A stretch of DNA of 64,000 nt from an uncultured Oscillospiraceae bacterium (GCA_947625285.1 CANQNS010000002.1:124001-188000), one strand, 5' to 3'; positions 16,287-25,073 are shown, counted from the stretch's first letter. Numbers and translations: made by a program. The notes: generated from the sequence alone by a model not told the origin.

Positions 16287-18125
16287 ATGGAGCAGTTCAT
16301 CGTCAACATCATCCACCGGCCGGAGATGGTCCCGGAGTACGCCGAGAAGGTCACCGGCCAGGGCCGGGCCGAGGACATCGGCCGGAAGGCCCTGCTGACG
16401 GAGAGCCTGGACATCTTCAAGACCCAGCAGCAGATCGCCCACCAAAACGGGCTCAAGACCACCATCCAGATGACCTATGCCAGTCTTTTCAACGCCGAGG
16501 CGGTGGCTCTTGCCAAAGAGCACCACGAAAAATACGGCGACGAGATCGGCCTGAGCCTGCTGGGGCTGCCCTGCGAGCAGTTCCGGGAGAAGTACAAGAC
16601 CAAGGACTTCTGCATCTGGATGTTCTCCATGGAGGACAAAAAGGCCATCGTCCGGGATGTGTTCGGAAAGTTCCACGACGCCTTTGGCTTTTACCCGCAG
16701 TCCACCGGGTCCTATTACATGGACGCGGACCTCATCAACTTCATCAAGGCGGAGTATCCCTCCGTCAAGTGCGCCATCGCCACCTGCTGGGAGGAGGGGC
16801 CCAAGGCCTACCACACCTGCAACAACAGTTGGTACACCCTGATGGACGGCGGCCCCTGGGCCCCCTGGATACCCTCCAAACAGAACACCCACGCCCCCGC
16901 CGCCAACCAGGCCGAGGACAGCGGCATCGTCGCCATACCCCACCTGAGCCGGGACCTGCTGGCCTGCTATGACGGCAACGGCTCCAACTTCGGCACCCAC
17001 CCCCAGAACGTGCTGCGGGGCATGATCTACGACACCTCCACCTGGGAGTACCCCTATCTCTATAACCTGATCGACCAGTACCGGCACCTGGTAAAGTTCA
17101 ACAACGGCTACGCCTACAACATGATGTTCGTGGGCCCCGGCTGGATGAACAAGATGGGCCGCTGGGAGGCTCCTTACGAGCTTTTGAAGAAGTCCTATGA
17201 GGACGGCTGCGCCTATTACGGCAAGCTGAAAAAAGAGGGCAAGCTCATCGACATGACTATGAGCGAGTTCGCGGATTTCTACCGGCGGAAAAAGACCTAC
17301 GCCGAGCCGGAGTGCGCCCTGTGGCGGGATATCCTCTACGGCAGCGACAAGCAGCTTTTCTGGTACTGCGACCCCTACCAGCGGGTCTGCGTCAACATGG
17401 ACCAGGGCGGGGCCATCGTGGACCTGCGGCCCTACGCGGCCAAGCTGGAGTGGCCGGTGGGCATCGGCACGAAGCACGTTCAGGACGCCAGCTATCCCTT
17501 CCTGATCCAAGAGAAGTACCGGGCCGGCTACTTTACCCACTACGCCGGGGAGGGCACCATCCGCAGCGCGAAGCTCTGCCACAACGGGGAGGAGGTGGAC
17601 CTGTGCCTGTGCCGGACCCACGCCCATTTCTCCCAGCAGGGAGGCGAGCGGGTGCTGACCCTGGACCCGGTGGACGTGGCGTTTTCCGACCTGACCGTGA
17701 AGGTGCAGACCGTCATCGCCTTCCCGGAGGGGACGGGCCGGATCCGCATCGAGCGGCGGGTGCTTTCCATGAGCGACCCGGCGGCGGAGGTCACCGTCAA
17801 CGAGTACATGGTGGCCTGCTACGGCACCACCGAGTACCCGGAGGACATGACCGGCCTGACGCTGGCCGTGTCGGCGGGGGACAGGAGCGAGACGATCCCC
17901 TATGAATACAAATGCCGGGAGGCGTCCATGGATGTCGCGGACAGCGTGAGCTGCACCCTGCCGCCCATCAAAACGAAGGTCACCATGACCTGCCAGGGAG
18001 CGGACAAGACGGGCTATGTCCGGGAGGGTTACGCCTTCAGTCCCATGTTCACCCTGGGCTATACGGGAAAACTTCACCACAAGGAGGCGTTCGTCACATG
18101 GCTCAATCTGGAAAGGGCAGACTGA
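16287..18125 (+). CDS. Uncharacterised 612-aa protein of the galactan island
   Basis: I do not recognise this family with certainty. The N-terminal 370 residues read like a (beta/alpha) barrel of the polysaccharide-deacetylase/GH57 kind (FKTQQQIAHQNGLKTTIQM, AFGFYPQSTGSYYMDADLI, CAIATCWEEGPKAYHT, APWIPSKQNTHAPA). The last 240 residues look like beta-sandwich domains. No signal peptide or membrane segment. It may be related to the uncharacterised DUF3863/DUF3864-type proteins; that is a guess to test. The ATG at 16287 is preferred over the GTG at 16266, which precedes the ribosome site. It heads an operon with a zinc ribbon, GH53 and GH3, so a role in carbohydrate breakdown is likely. Confidence 0.6.
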   Translation: MEQFIVNIIHRPEMVPEYAEKVTGQGRAEDIGRKALLTESLDIFKTQQQIAHQNGLKTTIQMTYASLFNAEAVALAKEHHEKYGDEIGLSLLGLPCEQFREKYKTKDFCIWMFSMEDKKAIVRDVFGKFHDAFGFYPQSTGSYYMDADLINFIKAEYPSVKCAIATCWEEGPKAYHTCNNSWYTLMDGGPWAPWIPSKQNTHAPAANQAEDSGIVAIPHLSRDLLACYDGNGSNFGTHPQNVLRGMIYDTSTWEYPYLYNLIDQYRHLVKFNNGYAYNMMFVGPGWMNKMGRWEAPYELLKKSYEDGCAYYGKLKKEGKLIDMTMSEFADFYRRKKTYAEPECALWRDILYGSDKQLFWYCDPYQRVCVNMDQGGAIVDLRPYAAKLEWPVGIGTKHVQDASYPFLIQEKYRAGYFTHYAGEGTIRSAKLCHNGEEVDLCLCRTHAHFSQQGGERVLTLDPVDVAFSDLTVKVQTVIAFPEGTGRIRIERRVLSMSDPAAEVTVNEYMVACYGTTEYPEDMTGLTLAVSAGDRSETIPYEYKCREASMDVADSVSCTLPPIKTKVTMTCQGADKTGYVREGYAFSPMFTLGYTGKLHHKEAFVTWLNLERAD

Positions 18126-18325
18126 ACTACCGCTGCCCCTCCTGCTTCATGCGGGATCTGGACATCGATATGTTTTACGATAAGGACAAGGATGAGTACT
18201 ACTGCATCCGCTGCCAGTACCGGGGCAATGAGGCGGACGTGCTGGCGAAAAACCAGCTGGCCCGGTTCCGTTACGGGGCCATGATGCGCCGGTTCACGGA
18301 CTTTGAGGATTTCTCCGACGGCTGA
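18098..18325 (+). CDS. Small zinc-ribbon protein
   Basis: 75-aa protein with two CxxC pairs (CPSC and CIRC) separated by a short charged loop with DMFYDKDKDEYYC, the pattern of a treble-clef or zinc ribbon. No other domain. The ATG overlaps the end of the 612-aa gene by 28 bases in another frame and has AAGGAGG ten bases upstream. Its high-GC third positions continue beyond the overlap. The stop is four bases before the GH53 start. Function unknown; it could be a nucleic-acid or protein adaptor. Confidence 0.75.
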   Translation: MAQSGKGRLNYRCPSCFMRDLDIDMFYDKDKDEYYCIRCQYRGNEADVLAKNQLARFRYGAMMRRFTDFEDFSDG

Positions 18326-18329
18326 TACC

Positions 18330-19436
18330 ATGGGAGATATCATCAAGGGCATGGACCTGTCCTCCTTGCCGGAGGTGGAGGAGCTGGGAGGCCGGTTCTC
18401 CGACGGCTCCGGCCCCGGCGACGCGGTGGAGATATTGCGGCGGCACGGGATGAACTGGGTCCGGCTGCGGCTGTGGAACGACCCCCGGTCCGAGACCGGC
18501 GAGCCCTACGGCGCGGGAAACTGCGGTCTGGAGCGGGTCATGACTATGGCCCGGCGGGCGAAGGCGGCCGGGTGCAGGTGGCTGCTGGCCTTTCATTACA
18601 GCGACTTCTGGGCCGACCCGGGCAAGCAGCTCCCCCCCAAGGCCTGGCGGGGGCTGGACCCGGCGGGGACGGAGCGGGCGGTATACGATTTCACCCGCCG
18701 GACCCTGCAGGCCCTGGCTGATCAGGGCCTTGCGCCGGATATGGCGGCGGTGGGCAACGAGATCACCAACGGCCTTCTCTGGCCCCTGGGCCGGTACCCG
18801 GACTTTGCCAACATCGTCCGATTCGTCAACGCGGGCATCCGGGCCGTCCGGGAGACCGCTCCCGCCGCGGAGGTGATGCTCCACCTGGACAACGGGGGCC
18901 GCGGCGATATCTGCAGGGACTGGCTGGATCGGTACCGGGCCGCCGGCGGCGCGGACTTCGACGTGCTGGGACTGAGCTATTATCCCTTCTGGCACGGGCC
19001 CATGGAGGGGCTGCGGCGGAATATGGCGGACCTGGCCGTCCGATACGGCAGGGACATGATCGTGACGGAGACCTCCATGGGCTTCACCCTGGACGATTAC
19101 GCCGCCTGGGAGGGCCTGCCCCCGGACCGCCGCAAGGGCATGGCCGCCACGGCGGAGCGGGCCAGGGGCATCGCCTGGCCCATGACACGGCAGGGCCAGC
19201 GGGACTATCTGCGGGACCTGGCGGCGGCGGTACGGGCCGTGCCGGAGGGCAGGTGCCGGGGCTTCATGTGGTGGGAACCGGCCTGGCTGCCCGTGCCGGG
19301 CAGCGGCTGGGCCACGGAGGCCGCCCTGCGCTATACGGGCGAAGCGGGCCCCGGCGGCAACGAGTGGGCCAACCAGGCCCTGTTCGATTACGACGGCCGG
19401 GCCCTGCCCGCGCTGGAGGAGCTGGGGACGCTGTAG
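18330..19436 (+). CDS. Arabinogalactan endo-beta-1,4-galactanase, GH53 (no signal peptide)
   Basis: 368-aa GH53 enzyme that cuts beta-1,4-galactan. The family start GMDLSSLPEVEELGG, the acid/base region AVGNEITNGLLW and the nucleophile region VTETSMGFT are all present, with WWEPAW near the end. GH53 enzymes are often secreted, but this one begins directly at the catalytic domain, so it should act on imported oligosaccharides. The ATG at 18330 lacks a strong ribosome site and lies four bases after the zinc-ribbon stop, pointing to coupling. Confidence 0.93.
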   Translation: MGDIIKGMDLSSLPEVEELGGRFSDGSGPGDAVEILRRHGMNWVRLRLWNDPRSETGEPYGAGNCGLERVMTMARRAKAAGCRWLLAFHYSDFWADPGKQLPPKAWRGLDPAGTERAVYDFTRRTLQALADQGLAPDMAAVGNEITNGLLWPLGRYPDFANIVRFVNAGIRAVRETAPAAEVMLHLDNGGRGDICRDWLDRYRAAGGADFDVLGLSYYPFWHGPMEGLRRNMADLAVRYGRDMIVTETSMGFTLDDYAAWEGLPPDRRKGMAATAERARGIAWPMTRQGQRDYLRDLAAAVRAVPEGRCRGFMWWEPAWLPVPGSGWATEAALRYTGEAGPGGNEWANQALFDYDGRALPALEELGTL

Positions 19437-19458
19437 GAACACGGAAAACGACAATGGA

Positions 19459-19494
19459 CCGGGGCCGCGGACGGAGGGACGTCCGCGGCCCCGG
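19459..19494. other. Perfect 15-bp intergenic hairpin between GH53 and GH3
   Basis: Arms 19459-19473 and 19480-19494 pair without mismatch around a 6-base loop. No U-tract follows on the plus strand. It may be an mRNA processing or stability element, or a partial terminator. Confidence 0.8.
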
Positions 19495-19509
19495 CGGAAA
19501 GGGGCGGAT

Positions 19510-21663
19510 ATGGAGCTGCGGGAGAACAGCCGGAGGATAGCGGAGTACAAACGCCGGGCCGGGGAGCTGGTGGAGCGGATGACGCTGGAGGAGAAGATCT
19601 TTCAGCTGCTCCACGACGCCCCGGCCATTCCCCGTTTGGGGGTGCCGGCCTACAACTGGTGGAACGAGGCCCTGCACGGCGTCGCCCGGGCGGGCACCGC
19701 CACGGTGTTCCCCCAGGCCATCGGCCTGGCCGCCGCTTTCGACGAGGACCTGATGGAAATGGTGGGCGGCGCGGTGTCCACCGAGGCCCGGGCCAAGTTC
19801 AACGCCCAGCAGGCTTACGGCGACCGGGATATCTATAAGGGCCTGACGGTGTGGTCGCCCAACGTGAACATCTTCCGGGACCCCCGCTGGGGCCGGGGCC
19901 ATGAGACATACGGGGAGGACCCCTGGCTCACGGCCCGGCTGGGCGTGCGCTACGTCCGGGGCCTGCAGGGCACGGACCCGGATCATCTGAAAACCGCCGC
20001 CTGCGCCAAGCATTTCGCGGTCCACTCCGGCCCGGAGGGCCTGCGCCACGAGTTCGACGCCCGGGTCTCCCGGCAGGACCTGTTCGAGACATATCTGCCC
20101 GCCTTTGAGGCCCTGGTGCGGGAGGCGGGGGTGGAGGCGGTCATGGGGGCCTACAACCGGGTCAACGGAGAGCCCTGCTGCGCCAGCCCCACCCTGCTGG
20201 GGGATATCCTCCGGGACCGCTGGGGCTTCGACGGCCACGTCGTCTCCGACTGCTGGGCCATCCGGGACATCCATGAGGGCCACGGCGTCGCCGGCAGCGC
20301 GGAGCAGTCCGCCGCGCTGGCCCTGAAAAACGGGTGCGACCTCAACTGCGGCTCCGCCTTCGGCCATCTTCTCCAGGCCGTGGCGGACGGCCTGGTGACG
20401 GAGGAGCAGGTGGACCGGGCCTGCCGGCGGCTTTTCACCACCCGCATGAAGCTGGGCCTGTTCGACCCGCCGGAGACGGTGGCCTATTCCGCCATCCCCT
20501 ATGAGGCCGTGGACAGCCCCGCCATGCGGGAGCTGGCCCTGGACGCCGCCCGGCGGACGCTGGTGCTGCTGAAAAACGACGGGGGTCTGCTGCCCCTTGA
20601 CCGGAACGGGCTGGGGACCGTGGGGGTCGTGGGCCCCAACGCCGACAGCCGCCGGGCCCTGACGGGCAACTATGCGGGCACCGCCAGCCGGTATGTGACC
20701 GTGCTGGAGGGCATCCAGGACTACCTGGGCGGCGGCGTGCGGGTGCTCTATTCCCAGGGGTGCCATCTGTACAAAGAGAGCGTGGAGGGCCTGGCCCGGC
20801 CGGGGGACCGGCTCAGCGAGGTGAAGGCGGTGTGCGCCGCCAGCGACGTGGTGATCGTGTGCCTGGGCCTGGACGGGGACCTGGAGGGAGAGCAGGGCGA
20901 CGCGGGCAACAGCTACGCCGCCGGCGACAAGCCGGATCTGTCCCTGCCGGGGCTCCAGGAGGAGGTGCTGCGGACCTGTGTTGCCAGCGGCAAGCCGGTG
21001 GTGGCGGTGCTGCTGTCCGGCAGCGCGCTGGCGGTGGACTGGGCGGCGGAGCACGTGCCCGCCATCTTGCAGTGCTGGTACCCCGGCGAACAGGGCGGAA
21101 CGGCCATTGCCCAGGTCCTGTTCGGGGAATACGCCCCGGAGGGGAAGCTGCCGGTGACCTTCTACCGGGGGGATCACGCGCTGCCGCCCTTTACGGACTA
21201 CGCCATGGCCGGCCGGACATATCGTTATATGGAGGGCCCCGCGCTGTACCCCTTTGGCTACGGGCTCAGCTACACCGCCTTCGCCGTCACGGAGGCGGCC
21301 CTGTCCGGCGATGAGGTGACGGCGGCGGGCCTCACCGTACGCTGCCGGGTGACTAATCGGGGCGGCCGCGCCGCCCGCGCCACGGTGCAGGTCTATGTGA
21401 AGGCGGACCGGCCCGGCACGCCCAACGCCCAGCTAAAGGGCCTGAAGAAGCTCTTTCTGACGCCGGGGGAGACAGCGTGGACGGAGATATCCCTGCCGGT
21501 GGCGGCCTTCTCCCTGTGCGATGAGAGCGGCGCACGGACCGTGGAGCCGGGCCGGTACGGGGTGTACGTGGGCCAGTCCCAGCCGGACGAACGCAGCCGG
21601 GAGCTGCTGGGCGACGCCCCGGTACGGCTGGAGGCGGTGTGCCGGGAGCGGCTGGAGATATAA
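19510..21663 (+). CDS. Beta-glycosidase, GH3 (xylosidase/glucosidase type)
   Basis: 717-aa family 3 glycoside hydrolase with the usual order: TIM barrel (about 20-330; RDPRWGRGHETYGED), alpha/beta sandwich (about 350-570) and C-terminal fibronectin III-like domain (about 600-700). The nucleophile Asp is in HVVSDCWAI and the KH motif in CAKHFAVHSG. No signal peptide, so cytoplasmic. It resembles beta-xylosidase/beta-glucosidase members; the exact sugar is not determined. The ATG follows GGAAAGGGGCGGAT. Last gene of the plus-strand carbohydrate operon. Confidence 0.93.
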   Translation: MELRENSRRIAEYKRRAGELVERMTLEEKIFQLLHDAPAIPRLGVPAYNWWNEALHGVARAGTATVFPQAIGLAAAFDEDLMEMVGGAVSTEARAKFNAQQAYGDRDIYKGLTVWSPNVNIFRDPRWGRGHETYGEDPWLTARLGVRYVRGLQGTDPDHLKTAACAKHFAVHSGPEGLRHEFDARVSRQDLFETYLPAFEALVREAGVEAVMGAYNRVNGEPCCASPTLLGDILRDRWGFDGHVVSDCWAIRDIHEGHGVAGSAEQSAALALKNGCDLNCGSAFGHLLQAVADGLVTEEQVDRACRRLFTTRMKLGLFDPPETVAYSAIPYEAVDSPAMRELALDAARRTLVLLKNDGGLLPLDRNGLGTVGVVGPNADSRRALTGNYAGTASRYVTVLEGIQDYLGGGVRVLYSQGCHLYKESVEGLARPGDRLSEVKAVCAASDVVIVCLGLDGDLEGEQGDAGNSYAAGDKPDLSLPGLQEEVLRTCVASGKPVVAVLLSGSALAVDWAAEHVPAILQCWYPGEQGGTAIAQVLFGEYAPEGKLPVTFYRGDHALPPFTDYAMAGRTYRYMEGPALYPFGYGLSYTAFAVTEAALSGDEVTAAGLTVRCRVTNRGGRAARATVQVYVKADRPGTPNAQLKGLKKLFLTPGETAWTEISLPVAAFSLCDESGARTVEPGRYGVYVGQSQPDERSRELLGDAPVRLEAVCRERLEI

Positions 21664-21739
21664 AAAATCCATCGTCAAGGGCGGCATCATCCTGGCGGCC
21701 TGCTCGCTGGATATGCGCAAGTACCTGGCCCGGAAGTGA
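21664..21739 (+). pseudogene. Possible gene remnant (C-terminal 24 codons)
   Basis: Directly after the GH3 stop, a different frame reads KSIVKGGIILAACSLDMRKY then LARK and a stop. Almost every third position is G or C, as in the real genes here, and the peptide looks like the end of a folded domain. No start codon or ribosome site belongs to it. It may be the relic of a deleted gene. I do not recognise the parent protein. Confidence 0.4.
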
Positions 21740-21810
21740 CGCGCTCCTATGGCGGAGGATAAGAAAGGACCGTCCCGCGGCGGGATATGCGCTCTTTGGC
21801 AAGAACACTC

Positions 21811-21839
21811 TTGCGTTTTTGACGGGAAAAACGTATAAT
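21811..21839 (+). promoter_or_regulatory. Promoter of the Pro/Thr-linker protein gene
   Basis: TTGCGT, 17 bases, TATAAT. It leaves an approximately 85-base leader before the ATG at 21931. Confidence 0.6.
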
Positions 21840-21930
21840 CAAGGGAGAGCATGAAAAAGATCATCGGAAATGCGGCGGTGACGCCGGCGGGGACGGGCCC
21901 CGCGGGAGACGGCCGCGGAAAGGATATGGC

Positions 21931-22569
21931 ATGAGAAAGAAAGGGATAATCATTCTGGTCGTCGTACTGGTGATCCTGGTGATCCTGGAGGCGGTCCTGT
22001 TCTTCACGATGCGGGGCCGGACGGGTCAGGCGAACACCGCCCCCGCCGCGCTTATGACCCAGTCGCCGGAGATGACCGTCGCGCCCACGCCCACGGAGGT
22101 GCCTGTGACGCCCACCCCGGAGCCCACGCCTACCCCCACGCCCCAGCCCACGGAGATACCCACCCCCACGCCGGAGCCCACGGTGCCGCCGACGCCCACG
22201 CCGGTGCCCTCCCAGACCGGCACCATCTCCTCCGACACGGGCACGTCTTTGAACTACACCGTTGAGTGGAAGACGGAGAGCCTGGGCAACGGCAGCACCC
22301 GCCTGCACCTGACCGGCAAACTCAGCTCCTACAGCCTGAACGTGATGGGCTCCGCCGTGACGCTCACCTTCGCCGGCCAGAGCACCACCTGCGAGGTGCC
22401 CTCGTTCAACATAAGCGGCAGCCAGGAGGTCATCAGCGATATGTTCTACGGCACCATTGACGTGCCCACCGGCACCTCCGGCACTTTGACGGCGGACTGG
22501 AACATCCGCTGCACCTACAGCGGCGTGGCCCTGTCCCATGTGACCGCGTCGGGCGAAGTGACGGCCTGA
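21931..22569 (+). CDS. Membrane-anchored protein with Pro/Thr linker and beta-rich C-terminal domain
   Basis: 212-aa protein. Residues 1-27 form a positively charged start and one hydrophobic segment (IIILVVVLVILVILEAVLFF), acting as an anchor. Residues 46-96 are a Pro/Thr/Glu linker (PTPTPEPT repeats), and residues 97-212 look like a beta-sandwich. The linker resembles wall-spanning spacers. No enzyme motif is seen and I do not recognise the domain. GGAAAGGATATGGC precedes the ATG. Own promoter and terminator, so a single-gene unit. Confidence 0.7.
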   Translation: MRKKGIIILVVVLVILVILEAVLFFTMRGRTGQANTAPAALMTQSPEMTVAPTPTEVPVTPTPEPTPTPTPQPTEIPTPTPEPTVPPTPTPVPSQTGTISSDTGTSLNYTVEWKTESLGNGSTRLHLTGKLSSYSLNVMGSAVTLTFAGQSTTCEVPSFNISGSQEVISDMFYGTIDVPTGTSGTLTADWNIRCTYSGVALSHVTASGEVTA

Positions 22570-22578
22570 GATATGATG

Positions 22579-22611
22579 CGCCCGGCAGAGAGCTTCTGCC
22601 GGGCGTTTTTT
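22579..22611 (+). terminator. Terminator before pyk
   Basis: Perfect 11-bp stem CGCCCGGCAGA/TCTGCCGGGCG followed by T6. A further self-complementary GCCCCGCCGCGGCGGGGC follows at 22613-22630. Confidence 0.93.
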
Positions 22612-22657
22612 CGCCCCGCCGCGGCGGGGCAGATCACTTTTTTCCAGGAGGCATCTT

Positions 22658-24091
22658 ATGAGAAGAACGAAGATCGTCTGCACCCTGGGTCCCGCTGTGG
22701 ACAGCGAGGAGATGATCCGGGGCCTGATCCGGGCGGGCATGGACGCGGCCCGGTTCAATTTTTCCCACGGCACCCACGACGAGCACCTGAAACGGCTGCA
22801 TATGCTCAACGCTGTCCGGGACTCCATCCGCCAGCCCGTAGCCACCATTTTGGACACCAAGGGCCCGGAGATACGCATCCGCACCTTTGCGGACCAGTCC
22901 GTGACCCTGGCGGCCGGGGACGCTTTCACCCTGACTACCGCCGACGCGGCGGGGGATAAGAGCCGGGTGTCCGTGACCTATAAAGATCTGCACAAGGAGG
23001 TGGAGCCGGGCCAGGAGATCCTGATCGACGACGGCCTGGTAGCCATCCGGGTGGAGAGGATCGAGGGCCGGGAGATCCACTGCCGGGTGGAAAACGGCGG
23101 GGCCCTTTCCAACCACAAGTCCATCAATATCCCCGGCGCTAACATCCATCTGCCCGCCATCACGGAAAAGGACGTGGAGGACATCCGCTTCGGCGTGGAG
23201 AACGACTTTGACTTCATCGCCGCCTCCTTCGTCCGCCGGGCCAGCGACGTGGAGGAGATACGCCAGGTCCTGCACCGATTCGGCGGCGACAGCGTGAAGA
23301 TCATCGCCAAGATCGAGAACCAGGAGGGCGTGGACAACATGGAGGAGATCATAAAGGTCTCCGACGGCGTGATGGTGGCCCGGGGCGACCTGGGGGTGGA
23401 GATACCGGCGGCCCGGGTGCCCATCATCCAAAAACGCCTGATACATAAATGTCTCCTGGAGGGCAAGCCCGTCATCACTGCCACCCAGATGCTGGACTCC
23501 ATGATCCGCAACCCCCGACCCACCCGGGCGGAGGTGTCCGACGTAGCCAACGCCGTGTTCGACGGCACAAGCTGCGTCATGCTCTCCGGGGAGACCGCCA
23601 GCGGCAGATATCCCCTGGAGGCCGTGGAGGCCATGGCGGACATCGTGAAGGAGGCGGAACGTTCCGCGCCCCACTGGAAGCAGTTCGAGGAGTTCAAAAT
23701 GGTCAGCGCGCCCAGCGTCAACGACGCCATCACCCACACCGGCTGCCTCACCGCCAGGGACCTGCGCGCCAAGGCCATCCTGACCGCCACCGCCTCCGGC
23801 CATACCGCCCGCATGACTGCCCGGTTCCGGCCGGCCTGCCCCGTGGTGGCCCTGACTATGCATGAGAAGGTCCGCCGGCAGTTGGCTATCTGCTGGGGCG
23901 TGACGCCGCTGCTGACCGGAGAAGTCACCAGCACCGACCGCATCCTGGCTATGGCGTGCCAGGTGGCGGTGCGGGAAAAGATCGTAAAGAAGGGCGACAC
24001 GGTGGTCATCACCGCCGGGGTGCCTCTTGGCCGGGCGGGCCAGACGAATCTTCTGAAAGCCCACGTCATCGACGAGGACGACCTACTTTAA
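22658..24091 (+). CDS. pyk: Pyruvate kinase
   Basis: 477-aa enzyme making pyruvate and ATP from PEP and ADP in glycolysis. N-terminal RRTKIVCTLGPA, DAARFNFSHG, the active-site region IIAKIENQEGVDN and VARGDLGVEIP are all present. The length is that of the short form without a C-terminal PEP-synthase-like extension. AGGAGG precedes the ATG. Its last nine bases overlap the convergent dusB gene. Confidence 0.98.
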   Translation: MRRTKIVCTLGPAVDSEEMIRGLIRAGMDAARFNFSHGTHDEHLKRLHMLNAVRDSIRQPVATILDTKGPEIRIRTFADQSVTLAAGDAFTLTTADAAGDKSRVSVTYKDLHKEVEPGQEILIDDGLVAIRVERIEGREIHCRVENGGALSNHKSINIPGANIHLPAITEKDVEDIRFGVENDFDFIAASFVRRASDVEEIRQVLHRFGGDSVKIIAKIENQEGVDNMEEIIKVSDGVMVARGDLGVEIPAARVPIIQKRLIHKCLLEGKPVITATQMLDSMIRNPRPTRAEVSDVANAVFDGTSCVMLSGETASGRYPLEAVEAMADIVKEAERSAPHWKQFEEFKMVSAPSVNDAITHTGCLTARDLRAKAILTATASGHTARMTARFRPACPVVALTMHEKVRRQLAICWGVTPLLTGEVTSTDRILAMACQVAVREKIVKKGDTVVITAGVPLGRAGQTNLLKAHVIDEDDLL

Positions 24092-25051
24092 TTCTCGCTG
24101 GGCGCGGCGGATGACGGCGCGGATATCGTCAAGGGTGTTCACCGTCACGATCTCCCGCTTGATGGGCCCGGACCAGGGCACCCCCCGCAGATACCAGCAA
24201 AGCTGCCGGCGGGCCTCCAGACAGGCGGTGCGGGGGTCCTTCCACCGGCAGGCCAGCTCGAATTGCTCCAGAGCCGTTTCCAGCCGCTCCGCCAGGGGCG
24301 GCGGCTCCGGCTCCGGCCGGCCGGCCAGCGCGGCGTTGATGCGCTGGAATATCCAGGGGTCTCCGAAGGCCCCCCGGCCCACCATGCACATATCCGCCCC
24401 GGTCCGGCGCAGCAGCCGCGCCGCGTCGCCGGCGGAGAACACGTCGCCGTTGGCGATGACCGGGATGTCCACCGCCGCCTTCACGTCCCGGATGATGTCC
24501 CAGTCCGCCTGGCCGGCGTACATCTGCGTCCTCGTCCGGCCGTGGACGGTGACGGCCGCGGCCCCGGCGGCTTGACAGACCTTCGCGAACTCCACCGCGT
24601 TGACGCTGCCGCCGTCCCAGCCCTTGCGGAACTTCACCGTCACCGGCACCCCGGCGGCGCCCACGCAGGCTTCGATGATGCGCCCGGCTTTTTCCGGGTC
24701 CCGCATGAGGGCGGAGCCGTCGCCGCTTTTGACGATCTTGCCCACGGGACAGCCCATGTTGATGTCCAGGATGTCCGCCCCGGACAGCTCTATAGCCATG
24801 GGGGCGGCCTCCGCCATGATGGCCGGGTCCGAGCCGAATATCTGCGCCGCCACAGGCCGGTCGCCGTCGGGGCAGTATAAAAGCTGCCTGGTCTTGGCGT
24901 CGTTGTACACCAGCCCCCGGCTGGAGACCATCTCCGTGCAGGTGAGGGCCGCGCCCATGCCATGGCAGACATGACGGAACGCGGCGTCCGTGACCCCCGC
25001 CATGGGAGCCAGAGCCGCCGGGCCGTTCACTTGTACGGAACCAATTTTCAT
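24083..25051 (-). CDS. dusB: tRNA-dihydrouridine synthase (DusB type)
   Basis: 322-aa flavoenzyme that reduces uridines in tRNA D-loops. Visible are the FMN-barrel start APMAGVTDAAFR, the catalytic Cys in NMGCPVGKIVKSGDGSALM, TVHGRTRTQMY and ANGDVFS. The ATG at 25051 follows GGGAGGCGGT; the frame is open upstream but crosses the promoter. It has its own promoter set inside the terminator hairpin of sigE and overlaps pyk tail-to-tail by nine bases. Confidence 0.95.
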   Translation of the reverse strand: MKIGSVQVNGPAALAPMAGVTDAAFRHVCHGMGAALTCTEMVSSRGLVYNDAKTRQLLYCPDGDRPVAAQIFGSDPAIMAEAAPMAIELSGADILDINMGCPVGKIVKSGDGSALMRDPEKAGRIIEACVGAAGVPVTVKFRKGWDGGSVNAVEFAKVCQAAGAAAVTVHGRTRTQMYAGQADWDIIRDVKAAVDIPVIANGDVFSAGDAARLLRRTGADMCMVGRGAFGDPWIFQRINAALAGRPEPEPPPLAERLETALEQFELACRWKDPRTACLEARRQLCWYLRGVPWSGPIKREIVTVNTLDDIRAVIRRAQRELK

Positions 25052-25073
25052 ACCGCCTCCCGGGCAAAAACTG

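Noticed and set aside
16170-18080. N-terminal extension of the GH42 frame on the minus strand
   Set aside because: The frame stays open but is antisense to the 612-aa gene. The ATG at 16169 has a good ribosome site and gives the family start.
21851-21934. 27-codon leader peptide overlapping the next start by ATGA
   Set aside because: Its ribosome site would lie at or before the predicted transcription start, so it is unlikely to be translated from that promoter.
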